Assembly (NCBI GenBank): GCA_964413535.1
Contig: CAYPTB010000055.1
Span: 1 to 64,000, forward strand
DNA from: CAYPTB01 sp964413535
GTDB lineage: Bacteria > Planctomycetota > UBA1135 > GCA-002686595
Direction of reading: 5' to 3'
Length of the DNA stretch: 64,000 nucleotides
Part shown: positions 9,005-17,885 of the stretch, in pieces
Position numbering within the stretch: position 1 is the stretch's first letter
How the letters are laid out: the number at the start of each line of letters is the position of its first letter
Notes under the pieces: model-generated
The model's database searches: none
Seen by the model: the letters and a program-made list of their open reading frames with translations, nothing else
What the model was told of the DNA's origin: nothing
Translations under genes and position numbers: made by a program

Positions 9005-9209
9005 GGTCGGGAGGCGCTGGACTCTGGCGCCGCCTGCCGCGGGGGGGAAGCGGCCGGCCCGCGACGAGCCGCTCTTGCGTCCGAATACAGGTCCTAACGG
9101 ACTTTCCAGCAGCTACTTGCGAATTGGGAGCTCGTGCTCCCATTCCGCGCCCCAAGATCCCTCGCGTTCGAAGGGACAGGCCCCGAAGGCGCGCCGTTCG
9201 CAAAGGGCG

Positions 9210-12200
9210 TCAGTTGGGCGTGGTGAATGCGTCCGTGACGCCGTTGCTGTCGCCCGTGACGAGGTTGGAAGCGTCGGACTCGAAGGCCGTGAACGCGCCG
9301 TCGCCCGAGAGCGCGGGGTTGCGGCTCTCGCCGTTCGCCTCGAGCAGCAAGGCATCGAGGCTGACTCGGGTCGTGGTGCCGGCGATCCGGTCGTGCAGGA
9401 AGACGTCGGCGACGAAATTCGTGTCGGCGGCGACGAGGTTCGCGGCGAACGAGTAGAAGGCGATACGGTTGCCGTCGTTGCTGATCGACGGAGCCATGCT
9501 CATGCCCAGCGCCTGCTGACCCAGCGAGTCGACCGACACGCGCGTGGTCACTCCGGTGGCGAGCACGTGCGCGAAGACGTCGCGGACGCCGTTCGTGTCG
9601 TTCGGGACGAGGTTCGTGGCGTCGGACTCGAACACCACGACCCGGCCGTCGGCATCGATCACGGGCGCGAAGCTCGAGCCGTTGGCTTCGACTCCCAGCG
9701 AGTCCACGCTGACGCGCACGGTAGTTCCGCTCGCGCGGTTGTGGACGAAGACGTCGCGGTTCGCCGTCGTGTCGTTCGGGACGAGGTTCGTCGCGCGCGA
9801 GAAGAAGGCCACGTACGTGCCGTCGGGAGAGATGCTGGCGCCGAAAGAGTTGTTGTTCCCGGCCGTGCCGTCGCTGGCCTTGCTGACGAGCTCCGTGATG
9901 CCCGTCGAGCGGTCGTGGACATAGATGTCGCGGCGACCGTTCGTGTCGGCGACCGCGATGCTGTCCTGCAAGGTCTCGAAGGCCACGAACCTGCCGTTGC
10001 TCGAGATCGAGGGCAGGAAGCTGTGAGCCGAGAGCTCCGCTCCGTTCGAGAACACGCTGGCACGCGAGTTCTGGTCGCGCACGCGATCGTAGACGAAGAT
10101 GTCTCGCACGCCGTTGTTGTCGCTACCGACGAAGTTGTCGGACAGCGACTCGTAGGCGACGTAGCGCCCGTCACCGGAGATGGCGGGCAGGCGGCTCTCG
10201 CCGATCCCCTGAGCTCCCGAGGTGGTCAGGCTGACCCGCTCCGTCCTCCCCGTGACGGTGTCGTTCACGAAGACGTCCACCTGCAAGTTCGTGTCGGTCG
10301 CGACCAGGTTGGAGGCCTGCGATTCGAAGGCGACGAAGCGTCCCGTCGTGGAGATGCTGGGGGAGAAGCTCGAGTTGTTGCCCTCGACGCCCAGCGAATC
10401 GACGCTGTTGCGGACGATCTCCGTCGGCAGGGTCGTGCCCCCGCCGGCGTTCTGGTTGGGAGCGATGAAGACGTCCGTGACTCCGTTGGTGTCGCCGGGA
10501 ACGAGATTGGTGGCATCGGATTGGAAGGCGACGTAGCGACCGTCCCCGGAGAAGGAAGCCTCCGTGCTGGCTCCGTTGCCCTGGACGGCGTTCTGGTCCA
10601 GGCTCACGCGGTACGTCTCCGACGTCATCGCGTCGTGCACGAAGACGTCTGCGACTCCGTTCGTGTCGCCGACCTCGAGGCCGGCATCCTGGGAGTGGAA
10701 GGCGACGAAGCGCCCGTCGGAGGAGAGCGAGGGCGCCTCGCTCGCCGCGGTCGCCTGAGCTCCCACGGACGAGATCGAGAGCCGCGTCGTCGTTCCGACT
10801 CCCGTGTCGTGCAGGAAGACGTCCCGCACACCGTTGGTGTCGGCGGCGACCAGGTTGGTCGCGTCGGACGAGAAGGACACGAGCGTGCCGTCCCCGTTGA
10901 TCGACGCTGCTTGGCTCGCTCCGTCACCCTGCACGTTGGACGAGTCGACGCTCGAACGCACGGTCTGGCCGGAAACCAGATCGTGAACGAACACGTCACG
11001 GACGCCGTTCGTGTCCCCCGTGACGAGGTTCGTGGCGTCGGATTCGAAGGCGATCATCCGGCCGCCGAACGAGCAGCTCGGGGCGAAACTCGCGCCGTTG
11101 GCCTGGGCGCTCGCGGAGCTCTCGCTCGCGCGCACGGTGGCCCCGGTCAGCCGGTCGTGGACGAAGACGTCGCGCGCTCCGTTGGTGTCGTTCGCGACCA
11201 GGTTGGTCGCGTCGGACGAGAAGGCCACGAAGCGGCCGTCGCCGGAGATCGAGGGATCGAAGCTGGCTCCGTCCGCTTCCGTTCCGTCGCTCGCGACGCT
11301 GACGCGGACGGTGGTTCCCGCGGAGAGATCGCGCAGGAAGACGTCGCGGCTCGCGTTTCCGTCGACGACGAGGTTCGTGGCGTCGGATGCGAACGCAACG
11401 ACGTTACCGTTGGCGCTGATCGCGGGGAGGAAGCTCGCGGCGTTCGCCTGCGTGCCGTTGCTGGCGACGCTGACCCGCACCGTCGTGTCGGTGACGCGGT
11501 CGCGGCGGAAGATGTCGCGCGCGGCGTTCGAATCGCCCGCCACGAGGCTCGTACCCACCGATTCGAATGCGACGAAGCGCCCGTTCGCGGATGCGCTCGC
11601 GTTCGCGCTGGCCCCGTTGCTCTGGGCGGTGGGAGTGGCGAGACTCACACGCTCGATGAACAGGCCGCCGGGAAGATCCGGTTGCACCACGATCGACGCG
11701 GAGATGACCGGCGCGAGACCGGTCGAGGTTCCGATCAGAGTGATGGTCTCGGCCTGGCTGTAGGTGACGTCGGTGAAGAACGCCACGCCGCCGGTGACGG
11801 TTCGCGTGAGGATCCCACCCAACGTTCCGGTCCCGGAGTTGAGCCCGATCTTCACGGCCGTCGCGTTGTCGGTCGTGACGAGGTTCCCGAAGGCGTCCTG
11901 GACCTCGAGGCTGAACGCGCTGAAGACCGTGTTCTGCTGCTCGATCCCTGCGGGCGGAATGCCGAAGGCGAGCTGGTTCGGAGCCGAAGCCACGATCGTG
12001 ACCATCGTTCCGACGATGCTCGTGAGGCCCGTCGCCGTCACGTCGAAGGTGATCACCTCCGCCGTGTCGTAGTGGATGTCGTCGAAGGTCGCGATGCCGT
12101 TGAAGGAGCGCTTCGTCAGCGTGCCGCCGAGCGTGTCGGAGCCCGAGGTCAGGACCAGCACGACGTCGACCCCCGACGTGGGGACGAGCGCGCCCATGGC

Positions 12201-13019
12201 GTCCTCGATCCGCACCGTGAACGGCGTCCAGACGGCTCCGGCATCCTCCACGGCGGCGCGCGGCGTGTCGAACGCGAGCTGCGCGGGCGCGGTTGCGGTG
12301 ACCGTCAGGGTGAACAGGTTGGACATCACCGTCGCGGCGATGCCGTCGCTCGCGTCGATGCGCAGACCCGTGACGTTCCCGATGTCGCCCATCGCCGGGG
12401 TTCCGGTGATCGACCCGTCCATCGGGTCGAACGTGGCCCAAGCGGGGAGCGGCAAGCTCGTGGCCACGAGCGTGATCGTGAGCATGGCTCCCGCGTCCGG
12501 ATCCACGATCGTGGGCGTGAAGGCGAAAGGAACGCCCACGACGGCCACCTGCGTGCCGATCGGCGCGATCGTCGGGGCATCGTTCACGGGCGTGACCGTG
12601 ATGTCGACGGTCATGGGTGTCGAGACGTTGGCGTCCGTGTCCGTGATGGTGAACTGGAACGAGTCGTCTCCGGCGAAGTCCTGATCGGGTGTGTAGATCA
12701 CCGTGAGCGGCGCCGCGCCCATCAGCACGTCGAGCATGCCGTTCGCCGGACCCGAGCTGACCGTCACGACGAGCATCGACTCCGCGTCCTCGACGTCGGT
12801 GCCCGTGAGGGCGATCGGACCGGTCGGCGTGTCTTCCATGGTCACCACGGGCGCGACCATCGTGGCCGAGGGCACCGAACCGACCGGACCTCCGCCCCCG
12901 CCTCCGCTGCTGCTGTCGTGACACCCCGAGGCCAGCGCTGCGATCGCGGTGAGAACGACGAGCGCCGACGAGATCCTGCGCGCACTCGGGTGGACGAATG
13001 TGTTCGGGTGGAGGTGCAT
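9210..13019 (-). CDS. Giant lipoprotein with Ig-like domains and 14 beta-propeller repeats
   Basis: 1269 residues. A signal peptide ends in the lipobox LASGC (cysteine 33) and is followed by a Ser/Gly linker. Residues ~50-150 look like a cadherin-like tandem domain (TFDDxF-type PDQDFAGDDSFQFTITDTD) and ~150-245 like a putative-Ig (He_PIG) domain. Residues ~245-445 hold two copies of an ~100-residue Ig-like repeat, one starting AQLAFDTPRAAVEDAG and the other NQLAFGIPPAGIEQQN. From ~450 to the end are 14 repeats of about 58 residues with the consensus S.DGRFVAFES.ATNLV..D and TNGVRDVFVHD, matching the TolB/PD40 WD40-like propeller family. Repeat 7 alone carries an insertion (10414-10466), which splits the array into 7+7. 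It is probably surface or periplasm exposed. The ligand is unknown. Confidence 0.88.
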   Translation of the reverse strand: MHLHPNTFVHPSARRISSALVVLTAIAALASGCHDSSSGGGGGGPVGSVPSATMVAPVVTMEDTPTGPIALTGTDVEDAESMLVVTVSSGPANGMLDVLMGAAPLTVIYTPDQDFAGDDSFQFTITDTDANVSTPMTVDITVTPVNDAPTIAPIGTQVAVVGVPFAFTPTIVDPDAGAMLTITLVATSLPLPAWATFDPMDGSITGTPAMGDIGNVTGLRIDASDGIAATVMSNLFTLTVTATAPAQLAFDTPRAAVEDAGAVWTPFTVRIEDAMGALVPTSGVDVVLVLTSGSDTLGGTLTKRSFNGIATFDDIHYDTAEVITFDVTATGLTSIVGTMVTIVASAPNQLAFGIPPAGIEQQNTVFSAFSLEVQDAFGNLVTTDNATAVKIGLNSGTGTLGGILTRTVTGGVAFFTDVTYSQAETITLIGTSTGLAPVISASIVVQPDLPGGLFIERVSLATPTAQSNGASANASASANGRFVAFESVGTSLVAGDSNAARDIFRRDRVTDTTVRVSVASNGTQANAASFLPAISANGNVVAFASDATNLVVDGNASRDVFLRDLSAGTTVRVSVASDGTEADGASFDPSISGDGRFVAFSSDATNLVANDTNGARDVFVHDRLTGATVRASESSASAQANGASFAPSCSFGGRMIAFESDATNLVTGDTNGVRDVFVHDLVSGQTVRSSVDSSNVQGDGASQAASINGDGTLVSFSSDATNLVAADTNGVRDVFLHDTGVGTTTRLSISSVGAQATAASEAPSLSSDGRFVAFHSQDAGLEVGDTNGVADVFVHDAMTSETYRVSLDQNAVQGNGASTEASFSGDGRYVAFQSDATNLVPGDTNGVTDVFIAPNQNAGGGTTLPTEIVRNSVDSLGVEGNNSSFSPSISTTGRFVAFESQASNLVATDTNLQVDVFVNDTVTGRTERVSLTTSGAQGIGESRLPAISGDGRYVAYESLSDNFVGSDNNGVRDIFVYDRVRDQNSRASVFSNGAELSAHSFLPSISSNGRFVAFETLQDSIAVADTNGRRDIYVHDRSTGITELVSKASDGTAGNNNSFGASISPDGTYVAFFSRATNLVPNDTTANRDVFVHNRASGTTVRVSVDSLGVEANGSSFAPVIDADGRVVVFESDATNLVPNDTNGVRDVFAHVLATGVTTRVSVDSLGQQALGMSMAPSISNDGNRIAFYSFAANLVAADTNFVADVFLHDRIAGTTTRVSLDALLLEANGESRNPALSGDGAFTAFESDASNLVTGDSNGVTDAFTTPN

Positions 13020-13328
13020 GGTTCGAGTTCTTGCGACTTGCCGGCGGGCTCTTCGGCCGTCCGAGCCTCCGAGCGGGGGACTGCTCCGGGACAGGGGCGG
13101 CTCCTGTATCGGGTTGAACCCTTTTCCGCTTGAACCGAAGGCGCGCAGAAACGTCGAAAACCACGGAGCGAGCGGGCGCGTCCACGGCTTGCGGAAAGAT
13201 CTTCCGAGTCTCCGACCGAGGGAGCCCGATCAGCGTTCGAGGAAGACCCGATCCTCGCCGTCAGGGCGGGGCGAAGACGGACAGCACGGTCGCCTCCGTC
13301 GCGACGTCGACGGCCGTAGAATCGATCC
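13020..13328. other. Divergent intergenic region between lipoprotein and htrA genes
   Basis: These 309 bp hold the start regions of two divergent genes. I see no small gene or strong hairpin. A TAGAAT box next to the htrA start is listed separately. Confidence 0.4.
13317..13322 (+). promoter_or_regulatory. TAGAAT -10-like box, possible leaderless promoter
   Basis: TAGAAT lies 6 nt before the ATG at 13329. A transcript started the usual ~7 nt downstream of a -10 box would begin at or next to the start codon. No Shine-Dalgarno sequence is present and no -35 is obvious. Confidence 0.35.
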
Positions 13329-14462
13329 ATGTCCTTCGGAGCCGACGCGGGTCGTGCGACGGGCCGGATCTCGGCCGGCAACGTCTTCCTGGCCTTCGCT
13401 CTGATGCTGTTCGTGGTCGCGTTGTTGCGCACCGTCGACGGGCGGCGCCGGTACGCCGACGCCGAGCCCCGCGTCGTGACGGCGCGCGGCGAGCTGGCCC
13501 AGGACGAGGAGGCCACGATCCTCCTGTTCGAAGAGACGTCGCCCTCGGTCGTCCACATCAACACGTCCCGCCGCATCCGCGAGCGCTTCAGTCTGAACGT
13601 GACGGAGATCCCCGAGGGCTCGGGATCGGGCTTCGTCTGGGACGCCGACGGCCACGTCGTCACGAACGCCCACGTGCTCCAGGGGGCGGACCGCGCCTAC
13701 GTGACGCTCTCGGACCACACGACGTGGGCGGCCAACCTGGTGGGCTACGACACCGACTACGACCTGGCGGTCGTGCGCATCGACGCTCCCCCGGACAGCC
13801 TGCGTCCCATCGCCCTCGGCGCTTCGGCGGACCTGCGCGTCGGACAGAAGGTCTTCGCGATCGGGAATCCCTTCGGGTTGGACCAGACGCTCACCACGGG
13901 GGTGATCAGCGGGCTCGGACGGGAGATCGTCTCCGTGGGCAGGCACCGCATCCGCGACGTGATCCAGACCGACGCGGCCATCAATCCGGGCAACTCGGGC
14001 GGTCCGCTGCTCGACAGCGCCGGGCGCCTGATCGGCGTGAACACGGCGATCCTCTCCGGGGCCGGATCCTCGAGCGGGGTCGGCTTCGCGGTGCCGGTGG
14101 ACACCGTGAACCGCGTCGTTCCCTCGCTCCTGAAACATGGACGCCGCTTGCGCCCGAGGCTCGGGATGGTCCTCGTACCCGAGTCGCTCGCCCGGCAACT
14201 GGGGGTGTCGCGGGGAGCCCTCGTCGATCAGGTCTTCGCCGGCAGCGCCGCGGAGGCGGCCGGGCTGCGGCCCACCACCGTGGCCGACGGAACCGTTCGG
14301 CGCGGCGACGTCATCGTCGCGGTCGACGGCGAGCCGATCCGGGGCCGCGACGATCTCATCACGATCTTCGACGAGCGCGAGGTCGGAGATCGGGTCGAGC
14401 TCTCCGTCCTGCGCGACGGGAGCGAGATCGTCCTCGAGGCCCGGCTGCAGACGGTCGACTGA
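13329..14462 (+). CDS. Membrane-anchored HtrA/DegS-type serine protease
   Basis: 377 residues. One transmembrane helix (residues ~18-34, VFLAFALMLFVVALL) anchors an S1C trypsin-like domain. The catalytic triad is complete: His115 in VTNAHVL, Asp145 in DTDYDLAVV and Ser223 in NPGNSGGPLL. A single PDZ domain fills residues ~270-375 (the carboxylate-binding GMVLVPESLARQLG, then RRGDVIVAVDGEPIRG). This one-TM, one-PDZ layout matches DegS-like or short DegQ-like proteases that degrade or sense misfolded envelope proteins. It is 58 bp upstream of the enzyme I-like gene on the same strand, but that gene has its own promoter-like box. No RseA-type substrate gene is adjacent. Confidence 0.92.
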   Translation: MSFGADAGRATGRISAGNVFLAFALMLFVVALLRTVDGRRRYADAEPRVVTARGELAQDEEATILLFEETSPSVVHINTSRRIRERFSLNVTEIPEGSGSGFVWDADGHVVTNAHVLQGADRAYVTLSDHTTWAANLVGYDTDYDLAVVRIDAPPDSLRPIALGASADLRVGQKVFAIGNPFGLDQTLTTGVISGLGREIVSVGRHRIRDVIQTDAAINPGNSGGPLLDSAGRLIGVNTAILSGAGSSSGVGFAVPVDTVNRVVPSLLKHGRRLRPRLGMVLVPESLARQLGVSRGALVDQVFAGSAAEAAGLRPTTVADGTVRRGDVIVAVDGEPIRGRDDLITIFDEREVGDRVELSVLRDGSEIVLEARLQTVD

Positions 14463-14508
14463 TCCCTCGGGCCGGCGTCCCTCCGTGGAACTGCGCTGGA
14501 GCCGTTCC

Positions 14509-14514
14509 TACGAT
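14509..14514 (+). promoter_or_regulatory. TACGAT -10-like box, possible leaderless promoter
   Basis: TACGAT sits exactly 6 nt before the ATG at 14521, the same spacing as at 13317 and 31032. There is no Shine-Dalgarno sequence in the 47 bp before it. Confidence 0.35.
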
Positions 14515-14520
14515 GGCCGT

Positions 14521-16332
14521 ATGACCGAGGTGGGTGCTTCCGGAGCGGGTGCACCGCCGCCCGAGGATCGCGCGAAGGCTCCCGAGGCGAGCTCTCCCGG
14601 ACTCGTGCTCGCGGGCGACTCCGTCTCGCCCGGCCTCGTGCTCGGGCTCGTCCACCGCAAGGACTACGACCTCTCGCGCGTGCGCTCCCAGCGCGTGCCG
14701 CTGGACGAGGTCGACCGCGAGCTCAATCGCTTCCGCAAGTCGCTCGAGGATTCGCGGCTGCAGCTCAAGGACCTGAAGTCGCGTCTCGAGGGCCGCGTCG
14801 ACGAGGACGACGCCCGCATCCTCGACACGCACGTCACCTACCTCAAGGACTCGGTGTTCATCGCCGATGTCGAGAACCTGATCCTGAACGAGCAGATGCG
14901 CCTCGAGGCGGCGATCACGAAGGTGATCAGCGACTTCGACCGCATCTTCCGCCTCGTCCAGAACGAGACCCTGCGCCAGTCGGCCGTCGACTTGCGCGAC
15001 GTCGCGATCCGCGTGCTGCGCAACCTCGAGAAGGCCGAGGGCGAGGGCGAGCCCGAGCCGCCGGACGAGTACGTCCTGGTCGCGCGCGAGCTCTCCATCG
15101 TGGACATGTTCAACCTCGCGAACGAGAACGTGCAGGGGATCGTCACGGAGGGCGGCGGCCTGACGAGCCACGCGGCGATCTTCGCGCGCTCGATGGGCAT
15201 TCCGACCATCGCGAACGTGGCCGGCTTGCTCGAGCGCGTCATGGAAGGAGACTTCGTCATCCTCGACGCGACGGAGGGCGTGCTGCGCGTCAACCCGGGC
15301 GAGCTCGTGCGAGCGCAGTACGTCGCGGCCGACAAGGTCGAGGAGGCCCACGATCTGGACGAGACGCCGGAGTGGGCGCTGGGCGAGCCGCGCACGCGCG
15401 ACGGCGAGCTCGTGGTCGTCCAGGCCGCGTGCGGGAACCTGCCGGAGGTCGAGCAGGCCGCCGCACTGGGGATCGAGGGCATCGGCCTGTACCGCACGGA
15501 GCTCCTGTTCCTCGTGGACAAGGTGCCGCCCTCGCGCGAGGCGCTCGTGAAGCACTACGCGTCGGTCGTGGGGGCCGGGCGCGGGCCCGTGACCTTCCGT
15601 TTGCTCAACGTCGACTCGAGTCTCGAGATCCCCTATCTCCAGCGCGAGCGCGAGGCGAATCCGCACCTGGGACGCGCGGGCATCCGGATGCTCCTCGCAA
15701 ACGAGGCGCTGCTGCGCCGCCAGCTCCAAGCGATCATGCTCGCGGCGCGCGGCGTGCGGGTGCGCATCGCGATCCCGCTCGTCAACGACTGCGGCGAGCT
15801 GCGGCGCGTCAAGGAGATCCTGTTCGAGGAGAAGCTCGAGCTGCGCAAGGCCGGTCACGACTTCCAGGAAAAGGTCGAGCTCGGCTGCATCGTCGAGACG
15901 CCCGCCGCCATGCTCGGGATCCGCGACCTGGCGCGCGAGTCGGAGTTCCTCTCGGTCAACCTGGACTCGCTGCTCCAGTACCTGCTCGCTGCCGATCGCG
16001 AGACCTCCGCGCTCGCGTCGTGGTTCTCCTCGCTCCATCCCGTGGCGCTGCGGGCGATCCACAAACTGTGCGAGGTGTGTCGCGACGCGCGCCGCCCGCT
16101 GTCGTTCTTCGGCATCACCGCCATCGCCAGCGACAACGCGCAGCTCCTGCTCGGCTGCGGGGTGCGCGAGTTCTGCGTCCCGCCCGGAGCGCTGCGCGAG
16201 TTCCTCGAGACGCTCGCCCAGGTCGACGTGCAGACCGTCAGTCGGGCGGCCCGCTCCGCAGCGAAGAGCTCGTGCCAGGCGGAGACGAGCTCCCTGCTCG
16301 AAGGCTTCCGCCACGGCTACGCGCGGCCCTGA
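14521..16332 (+). CDS. PTS enzyme I homologue with degenerate PEP-binding site
   Basis: 603 residues with the enzyme I layout: an N-terminal domain (SPGLVLGLVHRKDYD), a phosphohistidine domain and a C-terminal PEP-utilising barrel. The phospho-acceptor is intact (GGGLTSHAAIFARSMGIPTI, His217). IGLYRTELLFL and IVETPAAM are also kept. Several active-site stretches are changed. The GGDK region reads NVDSSLE. The GWRAIR motif reads GRAGIR, so the PEP arginine is lost. GTNDLTQY reads NLDSLLQY, so the metal-binding Asp is lost. The region around the general-acid cysteine (CGELAGD in E. coli) reads FFGITAIASD with no cysteine. It may bind but not turn over PEP, or be phosphorylated another way. No HPr or enzyme II gene is adjacent. 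Confidence 0.82.
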   Translation: MTEVGASGAGAPPPEDRAKAPEASSPGLVLAGDSVSPGLVLGLVHRKDYDLSRVRSQRVPLDEVDRELNRFRKSLEDSRLQLKDLKSRLEGRVDEDDARILDTHVTYLKDSVFIADVENLILNEQMRLEAAITKVISDFDRIFRLVQNETLRQSAVDLRDVAIRVLRNLEKAEGEGEPEPPDEYVLVARELSIVDMFNLANENVQGIVTEGGGLTSHAAIFARSMGIPTIANVAGLLERVMEGDFVILDATEGVLRVNPGELVRAQYVAADKVEEAHDLDETPEWALGEPRTRDGELVVVQAACGNLPEVEQAAALGIEGIGLYRTELLFLVDKVPPSREALVKHYASVVGAGRGPVTFRLLNVDSSLEIPYLQREREANPHLGRAGIRMLLANEALLRRQLQAIMLAARGVRVRIAIPLVNDCGELRRVKEILFEEKLELRKAGHDFQEKVELGCIVETPAAMLGIRDLARESEFLSVNLDSLLQYLLAADRETSALASWFSSLHPVALRAIHKLCEVCRDARRPLSFFGITAIASDNAQLLLGCGVREFCVPPGALREFLETLAQVDVQTVSRAARSAAKSSCQAETSSLLEGFRHGYARP

Positions 16333-16359
16333 CGGCGGTTCCGCGCGACGCCGTCTGCG

Positions 16360-17382
16360 CTAGTCCAGCGCGAGCGGCACCATGCGCACGACGGCGAACA
16401 GCGGCGTCGGGCCGGAGGAGCCGAGCACGGTGAACTCGTTCGGGGCCACGACGCACGCGGTGGAGAAGAGCCGCGTGCCCTGGGCGCCCAACCGGCTCAG
16501 TCGACACTCTCGGATCGTCAGGAAGCCGCTCTGCGCGTCGAACGCGGAGCACTGGATCGCGAGCTCGTAGGTGTCGGTGGAGGTCGCGAGCTGCAGCACG
16601 ACCGCTTGGTCGGGCGCTCCGACCGAAGTGCGAACGGTGCTCGTCGCGACGCCTTCGAAGTGCTCGTAGCCCACGAGCTTCGTCAGGTTCAGGACGAGAT
16701 CGGGCGGGAGTCCTTCGTCGTCGCCCGCTTCCTTCGCCACGACGAGCTGCGCGGTCAGCATGACTTGCGGTTGGGGCCGATCGAGCCTCGCGAGCAGCTC
16801 CAGCATCTGCGCCACGTGCTCGCTCGTATCGCGCATCACGACGATCGCGCGTTCGTCGACGAAGCTCACGTTGTGCTGCTCGTAGGATCGGCCCCCGTCG
16901 GTGAGCCGCACCGAGCGCTCGAACGGGCGGAGCGCCGCGCGCGCCGCCGCGAGGTCGAGGAAGCGCGGCGCGTACTCCGCCACCACGAGCTCGGCGCGCG
17001 GGCCGGCCCGCGCGGCCACGTCCTGCGCCTCGCGCGCGAGCGCGATCGCCTCGAGCTTCTCGAGCGTGGCGAGCATGCGCTGCACCTGCTCGGGAGTGTC
17101 GTAGAGGAGGATGGACGTCCCGAACGTGGCCATGTTCGAGACGGGGCTCGACGGCCCGCCGCCCTCGAGCTCCACGTGCAGTTCGCGCTGGTGCAGGGTC
17201 CGCAGGGTCGTGAAGAGCTCGCCGTAGTGCTTCGTCCGCGGCGTGTAGTTCTCGAGCTCGAGCTCGGCGGCCGGCAGGACGCCCCCGCGCGGGGGCGCCG
17301 CGTCCTCGTCGGACTGGGCGCAGAGTGGCGCGGCGAGGAGCGGCCAAGCGAGGAACAGGGGGGCGATCGTGGCGATCATCAT
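16360..17382 (-). CDS. Exported protein with secretin N-domain-like repeats
   Basis: 340 residues. The start is a double ATG at 17377-17382 that overlaps the upstream stop (ATGA). A signal peptide (TIAPLFLAWPLLAAPLCAQ) covers residues 5-23. Two copies of a secretin N-domain-like unit can be seen: ATFGTSILLYDTPEQVQRML followed by ATLEKLEA at about 105-130, and VVMRDTSEHVAQMLELLARL followed by DRPQPQVMLTAQLVVA at about 190-230. The latter has the typical lD....QV.l..... pattern that ends the NolW/secretin-short domain. The pore-forming secretin barrel is absent. It is the third gene of an operon with an ECF sigma factor and a membrane protein, so it may be a periplasmic sensor or target of that system. 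Confidence 0.65.
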   Translation of the reverse strand: MMIATIAPLFLAWPLLAAPLCAQSDEDAAPPRGGVLPAAELELENYTPRTKHYGELFTTLRTLHQRELHVELEGGGPSSPVSNMATFGTSILLYDTPEQVQRMLATLEKLEAIALAREAQDVAARAGPRAELVVAEYAPRFLDLAAARAALRPFERSVRLTDGGRSYEQHNVSFVDERAIVVMRDTSEHVAQMLELLARLDRPQPQVMLTAQLVVAKEAGDDEGLPPDLVLNLTKLVGYEHFEGVATSTVRTSVGAPDQAVVLQLATSTDTYELAIQCSAFDAQSGFLTIRECRLSRLGAQGTRLFSTACVVAPNEFTVLGSSGPTPLFAVVRMVPLALD

Positions 17383-17885
17383 CGGTGTGTCTCCGTGTCT
17401 CGAAGGGGTTCGGCGCCCGCGCCCGTGGCCAGGTAGAGGCGCACGGGACCGGAACGCAGGACGAGCAGGTCGCTCCCGGCGGCCTCGACGCGAGGCCGTT
17501 CCTCGGGAGCGGGTTCGGGGATCGGGTCGGTGCGCATCTCGCGCTCCGCCGCAGCCTCCGTTTGGACGTAGCGCGGACGCTGGACGTCGCGCGGACGTCG
17601 TTCGCCGACGCGCAGCCAGAGCGCGGCGCTCGCCGCGAGGAACGCCGCCGCGGCCAGGAGGACGAGTGCGCGCTGCGCGGTCGGGCGCGAGCGCCGCGCC
17701 GCGCGCGGGAGCGGCCGCTCGCCGAGCTCCGCCTCGACCTCCTTCCAGGCGCGCCGCATCCACTCGACCGAGGCGCGGGTCGCGGCGTCCGCATGCTCGA
17801 GCTCGCCGGAAGGGTCCCGCGGACGCGTTCCACGCCAGGCCTCGCGCAGGCTTCGGAGCGACTCGTCGAAGCGATCAGGATCCAT
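17379..17885 (-). CDS. Single-span membrane protein, putative anti-sigma factor
   Basis: 168 residues. The N-terminal ~70 residues are soluble and charged (DRFDESLRSLREAWRG, ASVEWMRRAWKEVEAELG). One transmembrane helix (ALVLLAAAAFLAASAALWL) follows at about 73-92, then a Pro-rich periplasmic tail. It overlaps the ECF sigma gene by 11 bp upstream and the secretin-N-like gene by 4 bp downstream, so the three are translationally coupled. No zinc-binding anti-sigma motif (HxxxCxxC) is present. The anti-sigma role rests on position and topology only. Confidence 0.55.
   Translation of the reverse strand: MDPDRFDESLRSLREAWRGTRPRDPSGELEHADAATRASVEWMRRAWKEVEAELGERPLPRAARRSRPTAQRALVLLAAAAFLAASAALWLRVGERRPRDVQRPRYVQTEAAAEREMRTDPIPEPAPEERPRVEAAGSDLLVLRSGPVRLYLATGAGAEPLRDTETHR

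Noticed and set aside
8583..13133. A 1516-codon open frame on the plus strand opposite the propeller lipoprotein.
   Set aside because: Its product is Arg/Gly/Val/Asp repeats that mirror the antisense of the real repeats. It has no signal, domain or start context, while the minus frame has a lipobox and known domains.
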